A stretch of 7,353 nucleotides of DNA from Gammaproteobacteria bacterium (GTDB taxonomy: Bacteria > Pseudomonadota > Gammaproteobacteria > Pseudomonadales > UBA3067). A program made the translations under genes and the position numbers. Positions within the stretch are counted from its first letter, which is position 1, and every line of letters starts with the position of its first letter. The stretch covers positions 1 to 7,353 of the forward strand of contig JAHRVS010000390.1 of assembly GCA_019090565.1 (NCBI GenBank). Reading direction: 5' to 3'. Of the stretch, positions 1 to 5,480 are shown one piece after another. Below the pieces are notes generated by a model. That model saw only the letters and a program-made list of their open reading frames with translations, was not told the origin of the DNA and ran no database searches.

Positions 1-325
1 CGCGGCGGCAGTCGGTGTGTTTATGCCGTTGTATTGAGCGTAATTGCCGTTCAGCCTTACGCATGAGCTTGATGATTTTGTCATGCTCCAGCTTGTAGAG
101 AGAGCTGGGCCAGCGAGGACTCTCTATTTCAGCATGAAGTGGCAGCAGGATGAGATTTTCCACCTGTAGGTGATCGATCATCAGTAGTTGGAATTGATTG
201 AAAATCTGAAGAGCCAAGGTAATATTCTTATCAATTAAGGCATCTTGCTGAAGCAGTAAACGTTCATTGAGTTGTTGATGATAATGCTTGAGGACTGCAT
301 CCAGGGAGCTGGCTGAGTGATTCAA
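1..325 (-). CDS. Hemerythrin-like (HHE) domain protein, N-terminal 108 codons, C-terminus beyond the left edge
   Basis: Reading leftward from 325, one frame stays open for 108 codons to the window edge. The product is helical and His-rich in the hemerythrin pattern: an H14-x-H16 pair in the first helix, H52-x3-E56 followed by the run LILLP and H64, then an E80-H81-D82 step opening the next helix. In the HHE family such His and Glu/Asp residues bind a di-iron centre used for O2 or NO sensing, iron handling or related roles; the role here is unknown. An in-frame TAA at 332-334 closes the frame upstream and no in-frame ATG lies near the N-terminus. The TTG at 325 is therefore chosen; an AGGA sits 9 bases upstream of it. 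The protein looks cytoplasmic, with no signal peptide. Family assignment is fairly secure, the start less so. Confidence 0.72.
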   Translation of the reverse strand, partial: MNHSASSLDAVLKHYHQQLNERLLLQQDALIDKNITLALQIFNQFQLLMIDHLQVENLILLPLHAEIESPRWPSSLYKLEHDKIIKLMRKAERQLRSIQRHKHTDCRR

Positions 326-399
326 TTGATATTATCCTGCATGGGATTATTCAGTGAGTGGTTCCATTTTTCCGATTATCGCACAAGTTTGGGCGCGCC

Positions 400-519
400 T
401 CATTCGGGATATAGTGGCACAGCTGGTTTGACCATTAAGCCAGAGGTGATGCTTTCCTCGTCGTCTCCTATCGGTAATGACGAGGCTTGGTTTTTATTTT
501 CGTTGGGAACATTTTCCAT
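400..519 (-). CDS. Possible small ORF, 39 residues, unknown function
   Basis: An ATG at 519 opens a 39-codon minus-strand frame ending in TGA at 400-402. It lies 74 bases upstream of the hemerythrin-like gene and in the same direction. The peptide is hydrophilic, with an acidic GDDEE stretch near residue 20 and a proline-containing C-terminus ending in LYPE. No domain, signal peptide or membrane segment is visible. The ribosome binding site is weak (only GAG just upstream). Support is the candidate promoter at 550-576 and the same-strand placement before hemerythrin. The opposite strand is also open here, so chance is a serious alternative. Confidence 0.2.
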   Translation of the reverse strand: MENVPNENKNQASSLPIGDDEESITSGLMVKPAVPLYPE

Positions 520-549
520 TCTCGTGCGCTTTTTGTTCAGTTAGTGGTG

Positions 550-576
550 AATATATTACTACCTTTAGACTGACAA
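550..576 (-). promoter_or_regulatory. Candidate sigma70-type promoter, leftward
   Basis: On the minus strand TTGTCA (571-576) is followed after 15 bases by TATATT (550-555). Each hexamer matches five of six consensus positions, but the spacer is shorter than the usual 16-18. It could serve the small ORF at 400-519 and the hemerythrin-like gene. It lies about 110 bases upstream of the rightward permease start, so this gap would be a divergent control region. Confidence 0.3.
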
Positions 577-658
577 CCAAATTATGGGTGCAACTACATA
601 TTTTTAGTGGAGTCCTTTAGAATCCCCTCTATAAGGCTTAATCGAGGCAGATACAGTA

Positions 659-1894
659 ATGGGTAATGAAAAGGTTGAATTACGTAGGTCAATTGGCCTC
701 GTCCTACTAACGCTATATGGTCTTGGTAATATTTTAGGCGCAGGAATTTATGTATTGGTAGGAAAGGTCGCGGGGGAGGCCGGGTATGCTGCGCCAGTAT
801 CCTTCTTTATAGCCTCCATCGCTGCTGGATTTAGTGCTTTCACTTATGCGGAGTTATCTGCTCGCTACCCCGTTAGCGCAGGCGAAGCGGTGTATTTGTA
901 CAAAGGGTTTAAGCTCAACGCACTCTCGGGGTTGGTTGGGTTGATGTTGGCGCTGGCTGGTGTTGCCTCGGCTGCCGCGCTCGCACATGGCTTTGCGGGT
1001 TATTTTCAGGAAATCGCACACGTACCAGAAAACCTGCTCGTAGGTGGGCTTATCCTTACGCTTGGGGTTATTGCAAGCTGGGGTATTGGGGAGTCTGTTA
1101 AGGTTGCGTCACTACTGACTGTTATTGAAATAGCAGGGCTTGTCATTATAGCTACTGTAGGCTTGGATAGGCTCGTCGGTGATGGCCTTACACCGGCATT
1201 ACCACTCGATAACAGCAGTGAGGGTCGTGAGTTTGTTCTTGATGGGATATTTGTTGGTGCTTTCTTAGCTTTCTATGCGTTTATCGGGTTTGAAGATATG
1301 ATCAATATCGCTGAAGAGGTCAAAAACCCACAGCGTAACCTACCCCTTGCTACGATATTCTCGCTGATCGCTGCAACAGTATTGTACGCGTTGATCAGTT
1401 ATGTTTCCGTCAATGTGGTCGACCCGCAACGGTTGAGTGAAAGTAATGCCCCGTTAGCACTGGTGTATGCAGAATCCACGGGGAAAGATGCCTTGCTCAT
1501 CACCATCATTAGCCTCTTCGCCGTAGTGAATGGTGCATTGATTCAAATTATTATGGGGTCAAGGATTCTGTATGGCATGGCTAATAATGGTTGGATGCCG
1601 CAGTTTTTGACATCAATTAATGCAAGAACTCAGACTCCTCTTATTTCCACCGTTATTATTACATTGGCTCTGCTGATTTTCGCTCTGGCCTTTCCTTTTG
1701 TTACTTTAGTGGAAATGACAAGCTATCTCATTCTATCTGTTTTTACCCTCGTAAATTGGGCATTATTACGCATCAAGAAGGTGGATCCTAACCCAGAGGG
1801 TGTTAAGACCTTTCCTATTATAATTCCAATTTTAGGTATGACCGTTAGCTTGCTTTTCATTGTTCTTCAGGTGGGGCAGACCATTCTAAGCTAA
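659..1894 (+). CDS. APC-superfamily amino-acid permease
   Basis: This 411-residue, very hydrophobic protein should be an inner-membrane transporter for amino acids or related amines, working as a cation symporter or an antiporter. The APC hallmarks appear in order. A GAGIY motif at residues 27-31 in TM1 is the unwound substrate-binding turn. A-E-L-S-A-R-Y-P at 64-71 is followed by S-A-G-E. The signature G210-F-E-D...A-E-E-x-K-N-P-x-R-x-x-P covers TM6 and the following loop. R302 then leads into the Y-G-M-A-N-N-G-W-M-P segment after TM8. About 11-12 membrane segments are visible; the length is at the short end for this family. The ATG at 659 has GAGG 11 bases upstream. Translation ends in three consecutive in-frame stops (TAA TAA TGA, 1892-1900). 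Substrate cannot be read from sequence. No operon partner is evident on either side. Confidence 0.92.
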   Translation: MGNEKVELRRSIGLVLLTLYGLGNILGAGIYVLVGKVAGEAGYAAPVSFFIASIAAGFSAFTYAELSARYPVSAGEAVYLYKGFKLNALSGLVGLMLALAGVASAAALAHGFAGYFQEIAHVPENLLVGGLILTLGVIASWGIGESVKVASLLTVIEIAGLVIIATVGLDRLVGDGLTPALPLDNSSEGREFVLDGIFVGAFLAFYAFIGFEDMINIAEEVKNPQRNLPLATIFSLIAATVLYALISYVSVNVVDPQRLSESNAPLALVYAESTGKDALLITIISLFAVVNGALIQIIMGSRILYGMANNGWMPQFLTSINARTQTPLISTVIITLALLIFALAFPFVTLVEMTSYLILSVFTLVNWALLRIKKVDPNPEGVKTFPIIIPILGMTVSLLFIVLQVGQTILS

Positions 1895-2172
1895 TAATGA
1901 CATTTTTCACTTTCTAAGCTTTGCATCTGCTTGAGATAAATTGTTATAGGCTCTGCTGGTGTTGCATTCTGGTTGATACCTTGATGAATTCCCTCAATAG
2001 GGCCACTAAACGCGCTGCATTTTCCCGTGCACCTTGGCGGTATATCCGAATCAGGTCATTATGCATAATCTCGGTACTTATGCGTGCCTCATGTGTGCTT
2101 GGTCACGAAAGATATCAGTATGCGTCTCAAAGCAAAGGGCTTGAGCATGTGGAAGACTAGCAAAATGATTAG

Positions 2173-2478
2173 GTATTGGATGACATAGACCGGTTAGCCA
2201 AAGGGTACGAGCAGGGACTAACTAAGTTGGTACTAAGTAGTTTCTGAGATGCGGTGGGCAGTGTCACTACGGCTCAAGAGGGCGGCTTTACGGTGCAGCC
2301 GGTAAAAGACGTTGGTATCCGCAGCATGCACCCAAATATGTTTATTACTGGCGATGAAGAGTTTGTAGGTGCAGTGTTGAGCTGCGGCCAGGCTTTTACC
2401 GGGTGCAAGGGAAGAAAAAAGGTGTCTTGGTTGGTGGCATTTGACGATAATTTGGAGGTTTTGATTGGGGGGACATAA
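2173..2478 (+). pseudogene. Possible gene remnant with an internal stop
   Basis: One frame reads protein-like sequence from 2173 to a TAA at 2476-2478, broken by a single TGA just before codon 2248. The upstream part is hydrophilic and helix-like (LDDIDRLAKGYEQG). The downstream part has a mixed composition with two cysteines near a basic stretch (CGQAFTGCKGRKK). The downstream part alone could start at GTG 2254 and give 74 residues, but the ribosome binding site is poor. No family is recognised. Reading-through composition suggests a decayed gene, but a chance open frame is nearly as likely. Confidence 0.25.
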
Positions 2479-2764
2479 AAACCGTACCAGTATGGATTAC
2501 GTGAAGGAAAGGGCTAATATCCAGTATAAATTTTTAAGTTATATGCGAGGCTGACCCTTTAACAATGCGTTCATCACTGTTGATGGGGCCCAGAATCTGA
2601 CGTAATTTCAGGTTAGGTCGATTTTGACCTAGGTGGGGGAATTCGACAAATCGGCGTATTGGAGAATTTCGTGTAAATTGGTCATAAGTACCTCGTCCCT
2701 TTAACATCCGGCTTGACCTACCTTGTAGAAAGGTGTAAATATTTTGAGCATGGTGTTGAATAAA

Positions 2765-2816
2765 GCCGTCTTGCGGCGTTTGCAGAAGAGAAATTGTAAG
2801 CCTAGTCTTGCTAGGC
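2765..2816. repeat. Pair of small hairpins with identical TCTTG loops
   Basis: GCCG-TCTTG-CGGC (2765-2777, with flanking AAA/TTT that can pair around one bulged base) is followed 22 bases later by GCCTAG-TCTTG-CTAGGC (2800-2816, perfect 6-bp stem). Both have the same five-base loop. They lie 44-95 bases upstream of the PhzF-like start. No T-run follows directly, so simple terminators are unlikely; REP-like elements or leader RNA structure are possible. Confidence 0.35.
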
Positions 2817-2859
2817 GGTATTGAAATAGTTGTTTTTCTATATAGGGACGAATTGACTG

Positions 2860-3768
2860 ATGAGCTATACGTTTTTTACAGCAGATGTTTTTACGGAAAA
2901 GCCTTTTAATGGCGCGCAGGTGCCGGTGTTTCCCGATGCATCGGGTTTAAGTACGGAGCAAATGCAAAAAATCTCCAATGAAACCGGCGCAGCGAATACC
3001 GTATTTGTTGAGAAGTTGAGCGAAGGAAGGTTTAAACTACGTAGCTTTACGCCTTTTAAAGAGGTTTCTGGGGCAACGCATTCGGTGATTGCTGCGGCAC
3101 AGGTGCTTGCTTCAACTGGGGCTTGTGTTTTGGGCGACATCCCAACTGAGTTGAATTTTGAATGCCAGAATGTTGGGATTAAAGCCCATGTTTCTCGTGA
3201 TGGGGGGAAACCAGGAGTAATCGAGCAGTCCATGGTGACCCACGCAACCATTGATCGTTTTACCCCTAGTGATGATGAGCTGGCGGCGATGCTGAGTTTG
3301 ACGCAGCCTGACATTGGTTTTGATCACTTCCGGCCACTGATATTGTCTTGTGGAACGCCGTATTTAATTGTGCCCATAAAGTCCTATCGGGCGATACAAG
3401 AGGTGCGTTTTAAGTTTGATGAATGGAGCCGCTCTTCTGCTCCAAGTTCTCTGGCTCAGAATCTGCTGTTGTTTTCTAATAATACCGACCCAACCGTTGC
3501 CGATTTTCATGTGCGTTTATTCGGACCAGAAATTGGTGGTCACGAAGACCCTCCTGTGGGCGCGACAATTCCAGCTTTTGCCAACTACTTGTGTGCCCAT
3601 TCTCATATTCAGTTGGGTACCCACGTATTTGCCGTAGAGCGGGGGCACTCTGAGTCACGCCAAAGCATTATCAGTGTTGAGATGGATAATCGTCGTACAC
3701 AAGACCTGACAATTCGTGTAGGGGGAAGAGCGGTATTAATGTCTGAAAATAAGTTGTTGGTTGCTTAG
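2860..3768 (+). CDS. PhzF-family isomerase-like protein with altered active site
   Basis: At 302 residues this matches the length of PhzF-family proteins, which fold as two related halves and isomerise or epimerise small acids; PhzF itself acts in phenazine synthesis. The first half opens D9-V-F-T-x-x-P-F-x-G18, then V-F-x-D26-A. An M35-Q-K-I segment aligns without gaps to PhzF and leads to N46-T-V-F. F-T-P-x-x-E at 63-68 is followed by H74. The second half carries E229-D230-P-P-V-G234. Against P. fluorescens PhzF from memory, H74 and D208 (here D230) are kept. The catalytic E45 is N46 here, the residue matching S213 is A235, and the usual G-H is T-H. A phenazine role is unlikely because no other phz genes are present; function is unknown. 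The ATG at 2860 has AGGGA 11 bases upstream. The protein is cytoplasmic with no neighbours in an operon. Confidence 0.85.
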   Translation: MSYTFFTADVFTEKPFNGAQVPVFPDASGLSTEQMQKISNETGAANTVFVEKLSEGRFKLRSFTPFKEVSGATHSVIAAAQVLASTGACVLGDIPTELNFECQNVGIKAHVSRDGGKPGVIEQSMVTHATIDRFTPSDDELAAMLSLTQPDIGFDHFRPLILSCGTPYLIVPIKSYRAIQEVRFKFDEWSRSSAPSSLAQNLLLFSNNTDPTVADFHVRLFGPEIGGHEDPPVGATIPAFANYLCAHSHIQLGTHVFAVERGHSESRQSIISVEMDNRRTQDLTIRVGGRAVLMSENKLLVA

Positions 3769-3781
3769 CAGGCAGTTGAAA

Positions 3782-3796
3782 GCCCATTGACTGGGC
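3782..3796 (+). terminator. Small hairpin just after the PhzF-like gene
   Basis: GCCCA-TTGAC-TGGGC forms a perfect 5-bp stem starting 14 bases after the PhzF-like stop codon. It is in the right place for a transcription terminator, but no U tract follows on the plus strand, so it is weak evidence only. On the minus strand it is followed by TTTC. Confidence 0.25.
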
Positions 3797-4027
3797 CTCT
3801 GTAGCGTTAATATTAAGCGCAAGGCTGATGGGGCTGTTCTGCCATTGGCTGCGTGTAAATGCGACTTTGGTTTGCTGCGTCGCCGGGATTTTTATCTTGC
3901 CGACGAGGCAGGGCATTGCACTGCACTGGCTCCAAGCGCACAGGGTGCGGTATCTTTCTTGCGAACTTTAAGGCTCAGCATTCATTGAAGCCGCCTGCTC
4001 GCTACTTATTGCGGTGGGTATGTTCGT
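3797..4027. other. Gene-poor stretch between the PhzF-like gene and the small peptide gene
   Basis: No intact gene is seen. Frames on both strands are open for 30-90 codons but lack ribosome binding sites and recognisable features. A bulged stem (GGCT at 3972-3975 pairing with AGCC at 3989-3992) sits about 36 bases beyond the stop of the leftward small peptide gene and is followed leftward by TTAAAGTT. It might end that transcript. Confidence 0.4.
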
Positions 4028-4171
4028 CTAATCGCAAGCCTCAAGGTCAACAAAATCACAGATATCAATTTGAGGTGGGTTGGGCATGGGCTGCTCTGCG
4101 CCAGCGGCATAAGCAAGTGATGCGCTACCACAAATAATTAAGAGGGTGAGGCTCCTGAGTAGTTGCTTCAT
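4028..4171 (-). CDS. Small exported peptide precursor, 47 residues, acidic with two cysteines
   Basis: The ATG at 4171 has AGGA (read on the minus strand at 4179-4182) 7 bases upstream, the best ribosome binding site in the window. The first 22 residues form a textbook Sec signal peptide: K2 and R6, a hydrophobic core LTLLIIC, then an A-Y-A cleavage motif at 20-22. The predicted mature peptide of about 25 residues has a proline-rich start (QPMPNPP), then an acidic tail with C38 and C46, six Asp/Glu and no Lys or Arg. It ends at TAG 4028-4030. The two cysteines could form a disulphide after export. It lies 122 bases downstream of the esterase on the same strand and could be co-transcribed or have its own promoter. 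No family is recognised. It could instead be the surviving N-terminus of a longer gene, but no downstream frame continues convincingly. Confidence 0.6.
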   Translation of the reverse strand: MKQLLRSLTLLIICGSASLAYAAGAEQPMPNPPQIDICDFVDLEACD

Positions 4172-4247
4172 AACGGCGTCCTTTTTTTATTTTCATTGTT
4201 GGGAAGCGTTACTTTAGAAAATTTAGGCCGCTTCGGTCTGTGGGTGT

Positions 4248-4279
4248 CGTGTAAGCGCTGGTAACCATTGGCTTACACG
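4248..4279 (-). terminator. 9-bp stem hairpin between esterase and small peptide gene
   Basis: CGTGTAAGC (4248-4256) pairs perfectly with GCTTACACG (4271-4279) around a 14-base loop. Read leftward, it begins 14 bases after the esterase stop codon. This is where a terminator would be, but no T-run follows on either strand. It may be an attenuating or mRNA-stabilising hairpin between the two genes, or a protein-binding inverted repeat. Confidence 0.35.
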
Positions 4280-4293
4280 GGAAACCTCTGCGT

Positions 4294-5193
4294 TTATTCA
4301 GTGAGCGGCGCCTCTTTAGCTGGGCTACGTAAAAATAGGCTCAGCATGGTTTCGTTGAGGCGCGGCCAAGTGATATGGCTGCCACCCTGGCCTTCACAAT
4401 AGTAAGTATCAACCCCATTGGCGCAGTCTGGATATTGTACGCACGTGTCAGTAGAGGTGGGTATGGTGCTGTTGCTGCACTGGTTGCAGCTGGCCCACCA
4501 GTGCGCTGTTTGTTGGCCAAAGCCGGGGAAGTGGGTGTCACCCTCGTTGTGCATGACCATTACCGACAAGGGTTCTGGGCAAGCATATTCATTCAATTCC
4601 TTTTCTGTGATACCAGCTGCGCTGGGGGCAATGGCGGTGGGGCGAAAAGTGCTGTCCTCTAGAAATGCCAGTGCAGAGGATATGGTACCCCCATCAGAAT
4701 GCCCAGTTAAAAACACACGTTGTTCATCAATACACCACTTGGCCATAATCTCGGCAGGTATGCGGCCGAATTCTTCAATGGCCTTGAGGTTTAAGTTTCT
4801 ACCATCGACATATGCCAAGATGATTCCCGCCTCTGTGGTTTGTTTAGTCAGCCCTGTGTATTTCTCCATTAGGGCACCGCTCACACTCGGTGCAAAGACA
4901 ACCATCAAAGGGTGAGCAAGCTGTGGGTTGTAGTTGAGGGGGGTTCTTACATGGTATTTAAAGCCATTTTCGCTTTTTTGGTTATCGGTAATGCCGGCTG
5001 GCCCCGTCTTTTCGTCAACCAAGCACGTTTTTTTGAGCTCAGGGTAGGCGTATGTGCTCAATTGAAGGGTTTCTGCGGGGTAGGTGTGTGTTTTGTAGAG
5101 ATAAAAACCGGTAGCCGGTAGCCCGATCAGTATCAGGGCAACAATGGCATAAATGATATAAATCATGAGTTTGGCGCGTTGGGCGATGTCCAT
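4294..5193 (-). CDS. Membrane-anchored alpha/beta-hydrolase, PHB depolymerase / LpqC-type esterase
   Basis: Numbering here follows the longer 303-residue form from the GTG at 5205; the ATG at 5193 (residue 5) is preferred because GTGAG lies just upstream. A hydrophobic helix at about 14-34 with a basic N-terminal side suggests an inner-membrane anchor with the enzyme in the periplasm. The hydrolase domain shows the catalytic triad: S170 in G168-H-S-D-G-G, D223 in H219-N-E-G-D, and H277 in G-G-S-H-I-T-W-P. The order and spacing fit the esterase/PHB depolymerase family (COG3509-like), which cleaves ester bonds in polyesters or acylated polysaccharides. The usual strand-ending H-G before the oxyanion hole is replaced by F104-A-P-S. 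Several cysteines (C240, C243, C255, C261, C270) cluster between Asp and His and may be disulphide-linked. Substrate is unknown. A promoter is visible at 5229-5257. Confidence 0.85.
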   Translation of the reverse strand: MDIAQRAKLMIYIIYAIVALILIGLPATGFYLYKTHTYPAETLQLSTYAYPELKKTCLVDEKTGPAGITDNQKSENGFKYHVRTPLNYNPQLAHPLMVVFAPSVSGALMEKYTGLTKQTTEAGIILAYVDGRNLNLKAIEEFGRIPAEIMAKWCIDEQRVFLTGHSDGGTISSALAFLEDSTFRPTAIAPSAAGITEKELNEYACPEPLSVMVMHNEGDTHFPGFGQQTAHWWASCNQCSNSTIPTSTDTCVQYPDCANGVDTYYCEGQGGSHITWPRLNETMLSLFLRSPAKEAPLTE

Positions 5194-5228
5194 GGGGCAG
5201 CTCACTGTTTGGATTATTATTGCCAGTG

Positions 5229-5257
5229 ATTGTAAAGCGCAGGCGCTGCGGCGGCAA
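5229..5257 (-). promoter_or_regulatory. Sigma70-type promoter for the esterase gene
   Basis: On the minus strand TTGCCG (5252-5257) is followed after exactly 17 bases by TACAAT (5229-5234), matching four and five of six consensus positions. Transcription would start near 5222, leaving about 28 bases before the ATG at 5193. This fits the shorter esterase start better than the GTG at 5205. Confidence 0.5.
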
Positions 5258-5343
5258 ATGGCTTTGGTTTTTATCTTGTGGGTGCGCCCTTGCCAGCCAT
5301 TTTGTTGCGATAGTGCTTATTTTTTATCTTTACAGGTACTTTA

Positions 5344-5381
5344 CGTTACATAAGCATCTATCCGTTACACAAGCGTCTATC
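5344..5381. repeat. Tandem pair of 19-bp direct repeats in the divergent intergenic region
   Basis: CGTTACATAAGCATCTATC (5344-5362) is followed immediately by a second copy (5363-5381) differing at two positions (CAC for CAT and GCG for GCA). The copies lie about 100-137 bases upstream of the Ig-like protein start and about 110 bases behind the esterase promoter. A 19-bp period is close to two helical turns, so both copies would face the same side of the DNA, as for tandem regulator sites. No known operator is recognised. Confidence 0.6.
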
Positions 5382-5384
5382 AAT

Positions 5385-5401
5385 GCCTGCTGAAAACAGG
5401 C
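5385..5401. other. Short inverted repeat next to the tandem repeats
   Basis: GCCTG (5385-5389) and CAGGC (5397-5401) flank a 7-base CTGAAAA loop, directly after the tandem repeats. The region may be leader RNA structure or part of an operator. No T-run follows closely. The element AATGCCTGCTG here (5382-5392) recurs at 5530-5540 inside the Ig-like coding region. Confidence 0.25.
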
Positions 5402-5480
5402 GGGTGGGTCAGTAGACTCGTTTTTGTGATGCACCGCTCAAAATTTTGGGTGGGCACAATTGCGGGAAACAAAAGCATTT

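Larger units (their letters stand above)
326..658. other. Intergenic stretch between hemerythrin-like gene and permease
   Basis: This is a divergent gap of 333 bases. Besides the possible small ORF and leftward promoter listed separately, it holds a 7-bp inverted repeat, CCTCGTC (456-462) and GACGAGG (479-485). A T-rich tract follows at 489-500, so the element resembles a weak rightward terminator, but there is no convincing rightward gene before it. A rightward frame at 317-544 has no recognisable features and overlaps the hemerythrin start region, so I do not call it. No clear promoter hexamers for the permease could be picked. Confidence 0.5.
1895..2859. other. Long gene-poor stretch between permease and PhzF-like gene
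   Basis: In about 965 bases I see no intact gene with a start, ribosome binding site and recognisable product. A rightward frame at 1921-2160 (TTG start) and the frame at 2173-2478 lie in the same register, separated by stops at 2158-2160 and 2170-2172. A leftward frame is open from about 2875 down to a stop at 2534-2536 but has only a late ATG at 2707. Its codons (many CGA, ATA, AGG) do not look like those of the genes nearby. Inverted repeats occur at 2614-2631 (TAGGTC/GACCTA) and 2765-2816. A 10-base repeat CCCTTTAACA occurs at 2555-2564 and 2697-2706. The stretch may be decayed genes or non-coding DNA. Confidence 0.5.

Noticed and set aside
317..544. Rightward 75-codon frame
   Set aside because: It starts inside the hemerythrin-like gene's start region, has no ribosome binding site or recognisable features, and the opposite strand offers an equally good frame.
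1921..2160. Rightward 79-codon frame with TTG start
   Set aside because: Cys/Arg-rich composition typical of a chance frame, no ribosome binding site and no family resemblance. Kept only as part of the discussion of the gene-poor stretch.
2555..2706. CCCTTTAACA at 2555-2564 and 2697-2706 as target duplication of a small mobile element
   Set aside because: The segment between has no terminal inverted repeats and no mobile-element features; a 10-base match can arise by chance.
2534..2859. Integron attC site upstream of the PhzF-like gene
   Set aside because: Hairpins are present but the GTTRRRY and RYYYAAC core boxes in the proper arrangement are not, and no integrase is seen.
2865..3314. Leftward 149-codon frame
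   Set aside because: It lies wholly antisense to the PhzF-like gene, whose conserved motifs explain the sequence.
2860..3768. Phenazine biosynthesis assignment (phzF) for the PhzF-family gene
   Set aside because: No other phenazine genes lie nearby and the catalytic Glu and Ser are replaced, so only family membership is claimed.
3859..4137. Rightward 92-codon frame
   Set aside because: It runs antisense through the signal peptide of the small exported peptide gene, has no ribosome binding site and a Cys/Arg/Trp-rich, chance-like composition.
4375..4915. Rightward frames of 95 and 165 codons
   Set aside because: Antisense shadows of the esterase, whose catalytic triad falls in the leftward frame.
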